Assembly (NCBI RefSeq): GCF_010894405.1
Contig: NZ_JAAIYA010000018.1
Location: forward strand, 191,403 to 255,402
Direction of reading: 5' to 3'
Source of the DNA: Pyxidicoccus caerfyrddinensis
Lineage (GTDB): Bacteria > Myxococcota > Myxococcia > Myxococcales > Myxococcaceae
DNA length: 64,000 bases
The translations under genes and the position numbers were made by a program. This document shows, piece by piece, positions 37,026 to 64,000 of the stretch. Each line of letters starts with the position of its first letter. Position 1 is the stretch's first letter. Below the pieces are notes generated by a model. The model did no database searches. It had not been told where the DNA came from and worked only from the letters and a program-made list of their open reading frames with translations.

Positions 37026-37928
37026 ATGCAGCTTCGCAAGATGATGCTGGTGCTCACGGCGCTCGGCGCGATGAGCGGTTTCATGGTTGGTTGCGGTGAC
37101 GAGGAAGGTACCTCCAACACCTGCTCCACCAACGACGATTGCGCTGGCACCGAGATCTGCCATCCGACCGCGGGCGTCTGTGTGACGACGTGCGAGAGCG
37201 GCTCGGACTGTCCGGATACCGCGAAGACCTGCGCCCCCCTGGGTGGCACGGGCACGGACGCCGCCACCAAGATCTGCCAGTGCTCCACGGACGTGCTCTG
37301 CAACGGCGGCACGGACTCCGACAGCACCGACCTGGTGTGCTCCACCCTGGACAACGTGTGCGTGACGAAGTGCACCGCTGACTCCGACTGCTCCGGCGAC
37401 CGTACGTGCAACACGGGCTCCGGCCAGTGCGAGGAGGGCGACACCACGGGCGACACCTGCTCGGGTGAGGGCCTCTCCACCTGCACCTACGGCGAGATCT
37501 GCACCGCCAGCGTCTGCGCCGCGCCGCCCACCCCGACGTGCCAGAACTACACGTCCTTCCCGAACAAGGCCGACCTGGGCACCACGGGCCCCATCATCTT
37601 CAAGACCGAGCTCGTGTCCGCCCAGACCGACAGCTTCTGCGCCTCCAGCGCTCCCAAGCGCCTGCGCATCCGGGTCTCCGCGTACTCCAACACGGCGTTC
37701 CCCCAGACCTCCGCGGAGCTGAGCAAGTTCTTCTACGTCCAGACGGACGGTGGCCGTCAGAACGCGCCCATCAGCAGCTCGTCGGGCAACTACACCGTGA
37801 CGGGCACCAACCGTGACCGCGCGGACATCATCGTCAGCCTGTGCGTCGGCGCGACCAGCACCACCAACTCCGCCGGCTTCTACTTCTCGGGCGGCAACTT
37901 CGCCTGCCACACCTCCAACTACCAGTAG
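37026..37928 (+). CDS. Cysteine-rich surface lipoprotein, function unknown
   Basis: This is a 300-residue putative lipoprotein. The ATG at 37026 has AGGAGGAAGG upstream, a very strong Shine-Dalgarno. The signal peptide ends FMVGC (Cys23). The next ~165 residues hold many Cys in recurring CSTNDDCAGTEICHPTAGVC-type units, a pattern common in myxobacterial surface proteins and presumably disulfide-bonded outside the cytoplasm. Residues ~175-300 are Cys-poor and beta-rich (FKTELVSAQTDSFCASSAPK, KFFYVQTDGGRQNAP). It stands between two terminators, so it is monocistronic. The strong ribosome site and isolated unit suggest high expression. Function is not known to me. Confidence 0.8.
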   Translation: MQLRKMMLVLTALGAMSGFMVGCGDEEGTSNTCSTNDDCAGTEICHPTAGVCVTTCESGSDCPDTAKTCAPLGGTGTDAATKICQCSTDVLCNGGTDSDSTDLVCSTLDNVCVTKCTADSDCSGDRTCNTGSGQCEEGDTTGDTCSGEGLSTCTYGEICTASVCAAPPTPTCQNYTSFPNKADLGTTGPIIFKTELVSAQTDSFCASSAPKRLRIRVSAYSNTAFPQTSAELSKFFYVQTDGGRQNAPISSSSGNYTVTGTNRDRADIIVSLCVGATSTTNSAGFYFSGGNFACHTSNYQ

Positions 37929-37951
37929 GCGACCAGGGTAGCTGAGGAACC

Positions 37952-37982
37952 GAGCCCCGCCCTGACAGTAGGGGCGGGGCTC
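37952..37982 (+). terminator. Terminator hairpin after the Cys-rich lipoprotein gene
   Basis: GAGCCCCGCCC (37952-37962) pairs perfectly with GGGCGGGGCTC (37972-37982) over a 9-nt loop, followed by ACGTGTTTGT. Confidence 0.75.
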
Positions 37983-38082
37983 ACGTGTTTGTGGAGTACC
38001 CGCGCGGGCCCGTGAATTTCATCAACGCCCCAGCGTCTTCAGGGTGCGCGCGGGGAACCCGGCGTCTGGAAAAGGAGAGTCC

Positions 38083-38565
38083 ATGCTGTCTACCAAGCTG
38101 ATTCGAGTGCTGACCCTGGGGCTGGCCTTTGCTGCTCCCGCGGCGATGGCCGGCGACACCGCCGCGAAGCTGAACTGCCCCGCAGGCACGGCCCAGGCGG
38201 GCACCAAGGCCGAGGGCTTCACCTGCGTCAAGGCGAACGCCAAGGCGGGAACCCAGCTCGCGCACGGCGCGTACGTCGAGTACCACCCCAACGGCAAGGT
38301 CGCGGCCCAGGGCCAGTTCGTGGACGGCCTGAAGGTCGGTACCTGGACGTTCTTCGATGAGTCCGGCAACAAGCGCAGCACCGCGGAGTTCAAGGACGGC
38401 GGCTGGGACGGCCAGCGGGTGATGTACTTCCCCAACGGCAAGCCCCGCCTCGTCGAGCAGTACCAGAACGGCAAGAAGAACGGCGTGGCGAAGGAGATGG
38501 CCGAGGACGGCCGCGTCATCAGCCAGGTCCGGTACGAGAACAACCGCGCGGTTGCCAACGAGTAA
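38083..38565 (+). CDS. Exported MORN-type repeat protein
   Basis: This is a 160-residue exported protein. The ATG at 38083 follows AAAGGAGAG. Its signal peptide is MLSTKLIRVLTLGLAFAAPA, with cleavage after AMA. The mature part contains about three MORN_2-like repeats of the YwqK/toxin-antitoxin-associated type: GAYVEYHPNGKVAAQGQF, then VGTWTFFDESGNKRSTAEF and GQRVMYFPNGKPRLVEQY. Such repeats form small beta-sheets and often mediate protein or membrane contacts. No enzyme motif is visible. It is flanked by hairpins on both sides, so it is probably transcribed alone. The location is periplasmic or extracellular. Confidence 0.8.
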   Translation: MLSTKLIRVLTLGLAFAAPAAMAGDTAAKLNCPAGTAQAGTKAEGFTCVKANAKAGTQLAHGAYVEYHPNGKVAAQGQFVDGLKVGTWTFFDESGNKRSTAEFKDGGWDGQRVMYFPNGKPRLVEQYQNGKKNGVAKEMAEDGRVISQVRYENNRAVANE

Positions 38566-38591
38566 CCGACCGGTCGCTCGGTGGTCTTGAG

Positions 38592-38618
38592 GGCCCTTTC
38601 CCCATGGGAAAGGGCCTT
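38592..38618 (+). terminator. Terminator hairpin after the MORN-type gene
   Basis: GGCCCTTTCCC (38592-38602) pairs perfectly with GGGAAAGGGCC (38606-38616) around a 3-nt loop, followed by TT then CGTGCTTT. It also excludes the GTG at 38581 as a likely start for the next gene, because that start would place the hairpin inside the coding sequence. Confidence 0.7.
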
Positions 38619-38670
38619 CGTGCTTTCCAGGGGCTTTTCCCGTCGGGGCGGCTCGGATAGGAAGCCCGAT

Positions 38671-39771
38671 GTGAAGCCCCCCTCGCTCGCCCCCGTCCTC
38701 CCCGACATCCCCATCCGCACGGTGAAGGAGATGGGCCTGCGCGAGCTGGAGCGTATCCGCCTCATCCTCCGCGGTGGCTCGGTCATCGACTGGAGGCGGA
38801 TGCACTTCCAGACGCGGAACGAGGTGGACGGCTTCCTGCGCCTCTGCCAGCTCGACGTCTCCCGGCCCTACGACGAGGCCTGGGCCCGGAGCGTGCTCGC
38901 GGAGGCGGTGGAGTACCTGCGCAAGACGTTCAACTACCGCGTCGCGGACGGCGTGGCGCAGCCGGCGGAGATTCACGACCTGTTCCTCTTCGCGTCCGGC
39001 GCGAAGGGCTCCCCCCGCCACCGCCGCATCGCCTGCGTGGTGCTGAAGGTGATGCACGTCATCCAGCACATCGAGGGGCGGGACCTGCTCTTCCGCCTGG
39101 CGGTGTCCGAGGCGGAGCTGGCGGAGCTGGTGACGGAGAAGGTGCTGAGCGTCGCCCGGGAGATGAACGACAAGGGCCTGCCGGTGGTGGAGTTCGCGCA
39201 CTCCATCAAGACGCGGGACTCGCTCGTCACCAAGCTGCTGGCGAAGAAGGAGACGGTGGCCGCGCAGGTCTACGACAGGACGCGCTTCCGCGTGGTGACG
39301 CGCAAGCGGGAGGACCTGCTGCCGGTGCTCTACCACCTCACGCAGCGGCTCTTTCCCTTCCACCTCGTGGTGCCGGGCCAGACGGAGAACACGCTGCTGC
39401 CGTTCAAGTCGGTGCTCGCGGAGAACCCCCACTTCGAGGCGCACATCCCGCAGCTCCACCTGGACCGCAACTACGAGGACCGGGAGGACCGCAACGGCAA
39501 CACCTTCTCGGGCAACACGTACCGGGCGCTCAACTTCGTGGTCGACATCCCGGTGCGCATGGACGCGTACCTGCCGCCGCCGGAAGAGGACGCGCGCCAG
39601 CGCAAGGGCCGCATCGTCATCTCCCTGGTGGAGTTCCAGATTGTCGACGAGGAGACCGCGCGCCTCAACGAGCTGGGGGAGAACGCCCACGAGGCCTACA
39701 AGCGCCGCCAGAAGCAGCGTGTGCTCAAGCGGCTCAGCCAGGGCCTCGTGGTGCCCAAGAAGCAGGGCTGA
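38671..39771 (+). CDS. Uncharacterised 366-residue protein (possibly the TIGR04552 myxobacterial family)
   Basis: I do not know the function. I chose the GTG at 38671 (TAGGAAG upstream) because it lies after the terminator hairpin. The protein has no signal peptide or membrane segment and is rich in charged residues. Recognisable but unassigned stretches are RNEVDGFLRLCQLDVSRPYD, QVYDRTRFRVVTRKREDLLP and FVVDIPVRMDAYLPPPEED. The DRTRFRVV segment and the alternating strand/helix pattern recall RelA/SpoT-like or nucleotidyltransferase folds, but no catalytic motif is clear enough to claim this. I suspect the TIGR04552 family from memory, with low certainty. It converges on ffh. Confidence 0.75.
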   Translation: MKPPSLAPVLPDIPIRTVKEMGLRELERIRLILRGGSVIDWRRMHFQTRNEVDGFLRLCQLDVSRPYDEAWARSVLAEAVEYLRKTFNYRVADGVAQPAEIHDLFLFASGAKGSPRHRRIACVVLKVMHVIQHIEGRDLLFRLAVSEAELAELVTEKVLSVAREMNDKGLPVVEFAHSIKTRDSLVTKLLAKKETVAAQVYDRTRFRVVTRKREDLLPVLYHLTQRLFPFHLVVPGQTENTLLPFKSVLAENPHFEAHIPQLHLDRNYEDREDRNGNTFSGNTYRALNFVVDIPVRMDAYLPPPEEDARQRKGRIVISLVEFQIVDEETARLNELGENAHEAYKRRQKQRVLKRLSQGLVVPKKQG

Positions 39772-39782
39772 GGCAAAGCAGA

Positions 39783-39822
39783 ACGCCCGCGGCCCCGGGA
39801 GTCACACCGGGACGGCGGGCGT
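39783..39822 (+). terminator. Hairpin between convergent genes (366-residue protein and ffh)
   Basis: ACGCCCGC (39783-39790) pairs with GCGGGCGT (39815-39822); the inside holds a smaller CCCGG/CCGGG pairing. It lies in the 77-bp gap between two convergent stop codons and could serve both strands. There is no T-tract on either side. Confidence 0.4.
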
Positions 39823-39848
39823 CGGAGCCGCAACGGCCGTGAGGCCGG

Positions 39849-41495
39849 CTACCGCTTCTTGCGGTTCTTCTTCTTGTTGTCCTTCTCGCGCTTGCGGCGC
39901 TCCTTGATGGCGTCGCGGTCCTCGGGCTTCCCGCTGGCGGAGGGCGGGGCGTAGCCCATGAGGCGGGCCTTGGCCATGGCGGCCTGGCCCATGGGGGGCG
40001 TGTAGCCGGGGGCCACCTGCGGCATCTGCATGGGCATGCCCATGCCGGGCATCCCGCCGCCCATCATCTTCTCCATCATCTTCGCGTCGCCGCCGAACAT
40101 GCTGGAGAGGTCCATGTTCTTCATCTGCGACAGCTGCCCCAGCTGCTTGAAGCCGGGGATGCGGCCCAGCAGGCCCGGGTTCTGGCCGATGGTGCCCATC
40201 ACCTGCTGCATCATCCCGAACTTCTGGAGCAGCTCGCGGACCTCTTCCACCTTGCGACCGCTGCCCTTGGCGATGCGGCCGATGCGGCTGGTGTTGATGA
40301 TGTCCGGCCGCAGGCGCTCCTTCGCCGTCATCGAGTCGTACATCGCCTCGATTTTGGTGAGCTCCTTCTCGTCCGGGTTGAGGTGCTCGGTGAGGTCGCC
40401 GAAGAGGGGGAACTTCTCCAGCAGGTCCTTGAGCGGGCCCATCTTCCGGACCATGCGGATCTGCTCGACGAAGTCCTTCATCGAGAACTGGCCGGACAGG
40501 AGCTTCTTCGCATCCTCCTCGGCCTTCTTCTCGTCGACGACCTTCTCGAAGTCCTTCATCAGGCCGACGATGTCGCCGAACCCGAGGATGCGGCCCGCGA
40601 GGCCGTCCGGGCGGAACTCCTCCAGCTTGTCCATCGACTCGCCCATGCCGAGGAACTTGATGGGCTTGCCGGTGACTTCCTTGATGGAGAGCGCCGCGCC
40701 GCCACGGGCGTCACCGTCCAGCTTGGTGAGGATGAAGCCGTCCAGCGTCAGCCGCCGGTCGAACTCGGCCGCGGTGCGCACGGCGTCCTGGCCAATCATC
40801 GCGTCGCACACCAGGAGGATGGTGTCCGGGTGGACGTTGGACTTGATGGACTCCAGCTCCGTCATCAGCGCTTCGTCGATGGCGAGGCGGCCGGCGGTGT
40901 CGATGAGCACCACGTCGCACTTCTGCTCGCGGGCGGCGGCGTAGCCGCGCTTCGCCAGCTCGGGCGGCTGGAGGCCGGGCTCGTGGTAGACGGGGACCTT
41001 GAGGCGCTCGCCGAGCACCTTGAGCTGGTCCACGGCGGCGGGGCGGTAGATGTCCGCGGCGACGAGCAGGGGCTTGCGTCCCTCGGCGAGGAGCCGGTGG
41101 GCGAGCTTGCCGGTGGTCGTGGTCTTACCGGAGCCCTGGAGGCCCACCATCATGATGCCGGACAGCTGGCCCTTGGGCTTGAGCTGGAGGCTGGTGTCCA
41201 CCGGCCCCATGAGGGCCTCCAGCTCGTCGTGGCAGATCTTGATGAAGTGGTCCATCGGGCTGACCTTGCGCTTCTGGCCAGCCTTGTCGGTGATGGTCGT
41301 CTGCACCAGCTCACCCACGGCCTTCTCGCGGACGCGGGCGACGAACTTCTTCACCACGTCGAAGGCCACGTCGGCCTCGAGGAGGGACACGCGGATGTCG
41401 CGGAGCGACTCGTCGACCAGCTCCGGAGTCAGCTCGCTCTTGCCGGCGAGGCGGTTCTTGGCGGCGCGGAAGCCCTTGGTGACGGTCTCGAGCAT
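39849..41495 (-). CDS. ffh: Signal recognition particle protein Ffh (SRP54)
   Basis: This 548-residue SRP GTPase starts at the ATG at 41495 with MLETVTKGFRAAKNRLAG. The helical N domain covers ~1-100. The G domain has P-loop VGLQGSGKTTTTGKLA (near 118), DTAGRLAIDE, TKLDGDARGG and GLGE-type block FLGMGESMDKLEEFRPDG. The Met-rich M domain includes SRIGRIAKGSGRKVEEV. The C-terminus is extended beyond the usual bacterial length, with a Met/Gly/Pro stretch (MMEKMMGGGMPGMGMPM) and a very basic tail (KERRKREKDNKKKNRKKR). It binds 4.5S RNA and signal peptides of nascent inner-membrane proteins and docks with FtsY. It is transcribed away from the NRPS on the same strand, with a 334-bp gap between. Confidence 0.97.
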   Translation of the reverse strand: MLETVTKGFRAAKNRLAGKSELTPELVDESLRDIRVSLLEADVAFDVVKKFVARVREKAVGELVQTTITDKAGQKRKVSPMDHFIKICHDELEALMGPVDTSLQLKPKGQLSGIMMVGLQGSGKTTTTGKLAHRLLAEGRKPLLVAADIYRPAAVDQLKVLGERLKVPVYHEPGLQPPELAKRGYAAAREQKCDVVLIDTAGRLAIDEALMTELESIKSNVHPDTILLVCDAMIGQDAVRTAAEFDRRLTLDGFILTKLDGDARGGAALSIKEVTGKPIKFLGMGESMDKLEEFRPDGLAGRILGFGDIVGLMKDFEKVVDEKKAEEDAKKLLSGQFSMKDFVEQIRMVRKMGPLKDLLEKFPLFGDLTEHLNPDEKELTKIEAMYDSMTAKERLRPDIINTSRIGRIAKGSGRKVEEVRELLQKFGMMQQVMGTIGQNPGLLGRIPGFKQLGQLSQMKNMDLSSMFGGDAKMMEKMMGGGMPGMGMPMQMPQVAPGYTPPMGQAAMAKARLMGYAPPSASGKPEDRDAIKERRKREKDNKKKNRKKR

Positions 41496-41502
41496 GGGGG
41501 GC

Positions 41503-41513
41503 GCTTTATAACA
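41503..41513 (-). promoter_or_regulatory. Candidate extended -10 promoter of ffh with almost no leader
   Basis: On the minus strand TGTTATAAAGC (41513-41503) contains the extended -10 pattern TG-n-TATAAA. The predicted transcript start falls about 3 bases before the ffh ATG at 41495, and no Shine-Dalgarno is evident. No good -35 is present, as expected for an extended -10 promoter. Confidence 0.35.
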
Positions 41514-41727
41514 GGGGCGGACGGGATGCGACGGTGGAGCGCATCCGGGCCGTCGAACAGTGGAGAGAAGGGCCCCGGAACCCCGCCGCGAGGGGCGGAA
41601 CGGGCCTGGGGGCCTGAAATCTTCAACGCCTTTCGGGGGTTGGCGCATCCCTCCGGAGAGAGGGGCCAGGCCTTCCCGTACGGCGTGCGTCCCGCTCCAG
41701 GCCCCTCGGGGGCCACCGGGCCCGGCC

Positions 41728-41758
41728 GCCCGCCCTCCGGGCACGGGGGAGGGCGGGC
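41728..41758 (-). terminator. GC-rich hairpin downstream of the NRPS operon
   Basis: GCCCGCCCTCC (41728-41738) and GGAGGGCGGGC (41748-41758) form an 11-bp perfect stem, 71 bp after the NRPS stop codon. There is no U-run on the minus strand, so termination would be inefficient or Rho-assisted. Confidence 0.4.
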
Positions 41759-41829
41759 CCATGCTGGGGCCCCCTTCCAGGCGCGGAGTCAGCCTGGCAG
41801 GAGCTCCCGGGCTGGGGCTGGGGGAAGGC

Positions 41830-61890
<20,061 letters not shown>

Positions 61891-61924
61891 GGATGGGGGC
61901 TTCGAAGGAAGAGGAGTCGGGTGC

Positions 61925-63298
61925 TCAAGCAGCCTGGGGAGCAGCGTGCAGTGTGGCGAGCACACCGTGACGAGGGCGGCGCGTGGTGGCGGCCACGGCG
62001 ATGACCGGGTGTTCTGGCACCAGGCGCCACTGGCAGCGCTGAAGCAGCGTGGCCAGCGCCACCGTCAGGAGCGTCACGGTGTAGCCGTTGCCGACGCACA
62101 GCCGCTGGCCCGCGCCGAAGGGCATGTACGCGAAGCGGTGCCGGGCCTCCTTCTGTTCGGGAAGGAAGCGCTCGGGGAGGAATCGCTCGGGCTCCGTCCA
62201 GAAGGCGGGATGCCGGTGCAGGAGGTAGGGGCAGATGACCATCTTGGTGTCCGGGGCCACGCTGTAGCCCCCGAGCTCATCCGCGTTCATTGCCCGGCGC
62301 ATGAAGTGCCACGCGGGAGGGTGGATGCGGAGCGTCTCTTCCACCAGCGCCCGTGTGTAGCGGAGGGACTGGAGGCTCTCGGCCGTGAGCGGTTGTCCGC
62401 CCAGCACGGCGGCCAGCTCGTCGCGCGTGCGCTGCTCCGCCTCGGGGTTTCGCGCCACCTCGTACAGAATCCACGTGAGCGCGACGGCCGTGGACTCGTA
62501 CCCGCCGATGAAGAGGTTCACCAGCTCGTCGCGCAGCTCGGTGTCCGTCATGGCCACGCCCTGCGTGTCCCGAGCCTCCATCAACATCGTCAGGATGTCG
62601 TCCCTGCCGGCGGAGGACTGACGGCGCTCGGCAATCAACCGGTAGATGTCCGTATCGAGCTGCCCGATGGCCTTCATGAAGGGCTTCATCCGGGAGTCAT
62701 GCATGCCCAGCAGCCGCCTCACCGCATCCAGCAGCGGGGCGCGGGAGCCGTGGTACATGTTCCCCAGGTAGTCCATGCCCTCGCGCAGCGAAGCGCGGCT
62801 CTCGTGCACGTCCTCCGAGAAGATGGAGTGGCCGAGCATGGTGATGACCAGCCGGCGCAGCTCGCCCATCAGCTCCAGCGGCGCACCGGTGGCGGTCCGC
62901 GGGGCCCAGCGCTCGGCGAGCTGTTGCGTGTCGCGCACCATCCCTTCCACCATCCGGGCCAGCCGCGGGCGATGGAAGGCTGGCTGCACCATGCGCCGCT
63001 GGCGGCGCCAGAAGTCGCCGCTGCTGGCGAACAGGCCCCGGCCCAGCAGCGGGTGCGGCCCGTCGCCCATCATGGACAGGTAGTTGCCGACGTTGTCCGC
63101 CAGCACGCGCTGCGCATGGTCCGGGTGCGACAGCAGCCAGGTCGGGCCGTGGTGCATGTCGAAGTAGACGATGTCGCCGTGCTGCTGCTGTTCCCGGACG
63201 AGGTTCTCCAGCGGGTCATTCACCCGCGCGGCGCCGAACCGCGGCAGCCAGTTGCGCCGGGGCCCGGGAGGAAGAGCGGATTTCCTTGGCGTGGTCAT
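61925..63298 (-). CDS. Cytochrome P450 of the NRPS operon
   Basis: This 457-residue soluble P450 carries the I-helix oxygen-binding motif GGYESTA (near 265), ExxR as EETLR (near 320) and the haem loop FGAGQRLCVG with ligand Cys401. The N-terminus is proline-rich (LPPGPRRNW) without membrane anchor. The sequence style (GRGLFASSGDFWRRQRRMVQ, then PAFHRP) is that of E-class bacterial P450s such as CYP110-like enzymes, not the B-class family usual for carrier-bound amino-acid hydroxylation. It needs an external ferredoxin/reductase not encoded here. The gene is 13 bp after the upstream NRPS and 34 bp before the five-module NRPS, so it should oxidise a building block, the growing chain or the finished peptide. 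The site of oxidation is unknown. Confidence 0.93.
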   Translation of the reverse strand: MTTPRKSALPPGPRRNWLPRFGAARVNDPLENLVREQQQHGDIVYFDMHHGPTWLLSHPDHAQRVLADNVGNYLSMMGDGPHPLLGRGLFASSGDFWRRQRRMVQPAFHRPRLARMVEGMVRDTQQLAERWAPRTATGAPLELMGELRRLVITMLGHSIFSEDVHESRASLREGMDYLGNMYHGSRAPLLDAVRRLLGMHDSRMKPFMKAIGQLDTDIYRLIAERRQSSAGRDDILTMLMEARDTQGVAMTDTELRDELVNLFIGGYESTAVALTWILYEVARNPEAEQRTRDELAAVLGGQPLTAESLQSLRYTRALVEETLRIHPPAWHFMRRAMNADELGGYSVAPDTKMVICPYLLHRHPAFWTEPERFLPERFLPEQKEARHRFAYMPFGAGQRLCVGNGYTVTLLTVALATLLQRCQWRLVPEHPVIAVAATTRRPRHGVLATLHAAPQAA

Positions 63299-63311
63299 GG
63301 CGATGGGGTCC

Positions 63312-64000
63312 TCACTCCTGCGGGTCCGTTTCGTCCGCGGAGGGGGATTCGGCGGCGAGCAGCTTCTGCACCTCCGCGTCCTCCAGCTGGTCCAGCTGGT
63401 TCATCATCGATTCGAGCTCCGCCAGGTCCCCCTGCGCGGTGAGGCGCAGGATGTTGAGGGCGAAGTCGGCCACGGTGGGCGCTTCGAAGAAGTCCTGCAG
63501 GGAGAGCTTCACGTTGAAGGCGGACTGGATGCGGGTGACGGCCTGGGTCGCCAGCAGCGAGTGGCCGCCCAGGGTGAAGAAGTTGTCGTGGATGCCCACC
63601 TGCTCGACCTGCAGCAGCTCGCTCCACAGGGAGGCCAGTCGCTGCTCCGTCTCGTTGCGAGGAGCGACGTACTCGGAAGTGGCCGCGACCGCTTCGTCCG
63701 GCGAGGGCAGGGCCTTCCTGTCGAGCTTGCCGCTGGAGTTGAGGGGCAGGGTCTCCAGGGCAACGAACGCCGAGGGCAGCATGAAGTCGGGCAGCCGCTG
63801 CTGGAGGAAGGAGCGCAGTGAGAGCGCGTCGAGGGACTGGCCCTCCTCGGTGACGACGTAGGCCACCAGCCTTTCCTCGCGCAGCGTCACCACGGCCTCG
63901 CGCACGGAAGCGTGGGAGGAGAGCACGGCTTCGATTTCGCCCAGCTCGATGCGGAAGCCGCGCAGCTTCACCTGGAAGTCGATGCGGCCGAGGTAGTCGA
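63312..64000 (-). CDS. Upstream NRPS, C-terminal end (5' part outside window)
   Basis: Only the last ~229 codons are in the window. They cover the end of an A domain (DYLGRIDFQVKLRGFRIELG to LNSSGKLDRKALP) and a carrier domain with GGHSLLATQ (Ser codon at 63558-63560). An acidic tail follows (AELESMMNQLDQLEDAEVQK, then LLAAES), rich in Glu/Asp/Leu and likely a docking helix. GGHS fits a non-epimerising module delivering to the L-type C domain that opens the next NRPS. The A-domain pocket is outside the window, so its residue cannot be predicted. It is the first gene of the three seen in this operon and continues past the right edge. Confidence 0.93.
   Translation of the reverse strand, partial: DYLGRIDFQVKLRGFRIELGEIEAVLSSHASVREAVVTLREERLVAYVVTEEGQSLDALSLRSFLQQRLPDFMLPSAFVALETLPLNSSGKLDRKALPSPDEAVAATSEYVAPRNETEQRLASLWSELLQVEQVGIHDNFFTLGGHSLLATQAVTRIQSAFNVKLSLQDFFEAPTVADFALNILRLTAQGDLAELESMMNQLDQLEDAEVQKLLAAESPSADETDPQE

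Larger units (their letters stand above)
41496..41829 (-). other. 334-bp gap between the NRPS stop and ffh; no gene seen
   Basis: No plausible coding sequence is present in either direction. The gap holds a strong GC hairpin at 41728-41758, several C/G-rich inverted segments, and a candidate ffh promoter at its low-coordinate end. This is the boundary between the biosynthetic cluster and housekeeping DNA. I saw no tRNA, direct repeat or integrase that would mark an integration site. Confidence 0.6.

Noticed and set aside
38581..38670. GTG at 38581 as start of the 366-residue protein
   Set aside because: The terminator hairpin 38592-38618 would be inside the coding region; the GTG at 38671 has a better upstream AGGAAG.

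Overview
The window is very GC-rich bacterial chromosome with almost no non-coding space. Its core is an adventurous (A-) gliding motility locus whose gene order and domain content match the Myxococcus xanthus glt cluster (gltD to gltJ). This places the DNA in the Myxococcaceae or a close relative within the Myxococcales. No rRNA, tRNA, CRISPR array, insertion sequence or phage gene was seen.

Layout. (i) 1-2.7 kb, minus strand: a GldA/GldF/GldG-type ABC-2 exporter operon, its last gene cut by the window edge. (ii) 2.9-8.8 kb, plus strand: aspartate kinase (lysC), a secreted N,N-dimethylformamidase-like/NHL-propeller protein, and an orphan membrane histidine kinase. (iii) 8.8-11.7 kb, minus strand: a tight four-gene run made of an uncharacterised 217-residue protein, a DnaC/IstB-type ATPase with a Cys-rich N-terminus, cutA, and an APH-family phosphotransferase. 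(iv) 12.0-36.8 kb, plus strand: gltD, gltE, gltF, gltG, gltH, an uncharacterised Gly/Arg-rich protein, the giant TPR protein gltI (4092 residues) and gltJ. (v) 37.0-39.8 kb, plus strand: a Cys-rich lipoprotein, a secreted MORN-type protein and an uncharacterised 366-residue protein. (vi) 39.8-41.5 kb, minus strand: ffh. (vii) 41.8-64.0 kb, minus strand: part of a non-ribosomal peptide biosynthetic cluster, in transcription order the end of one NRPS, a cytochrome P450, and a 6686-residue five-module NRPS.

How the genes work together. The glt proteins are known in M. xanthus to form an envelope-spanning focal-adhesion complex. GltI is cytosolic, GltG and GltJ are inner-membrane proteins with periplasmic TonB-like ends, GltD, GltE and GltF are periplasmic or lipid-anchored, and GltH is an outer-membrane barrel. 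The AglRQS motor and GltA/B/C/K are not in this window.

The five-module NRPS reads C-A-T-E / C-A-T / C-A-T-E / C-A-T / C-A-T-(E-like). Pocket residues suggest Ser in module 1, Gln in module 2 and an aromatic residue (Phe-like) in module 5. Modules 3 and 4 have pockets I cannot assign. Modules 2-3 and 4-5 look like a tandem duplication with a period of about 7.7 kb, followed by exchange of A-domain cores. The line has no thioesterase and ends in a divergent epimerisation-type domain that keeps the catalytic His and Glu. I know of no described product for this cluster; it is the most novel part of the window.
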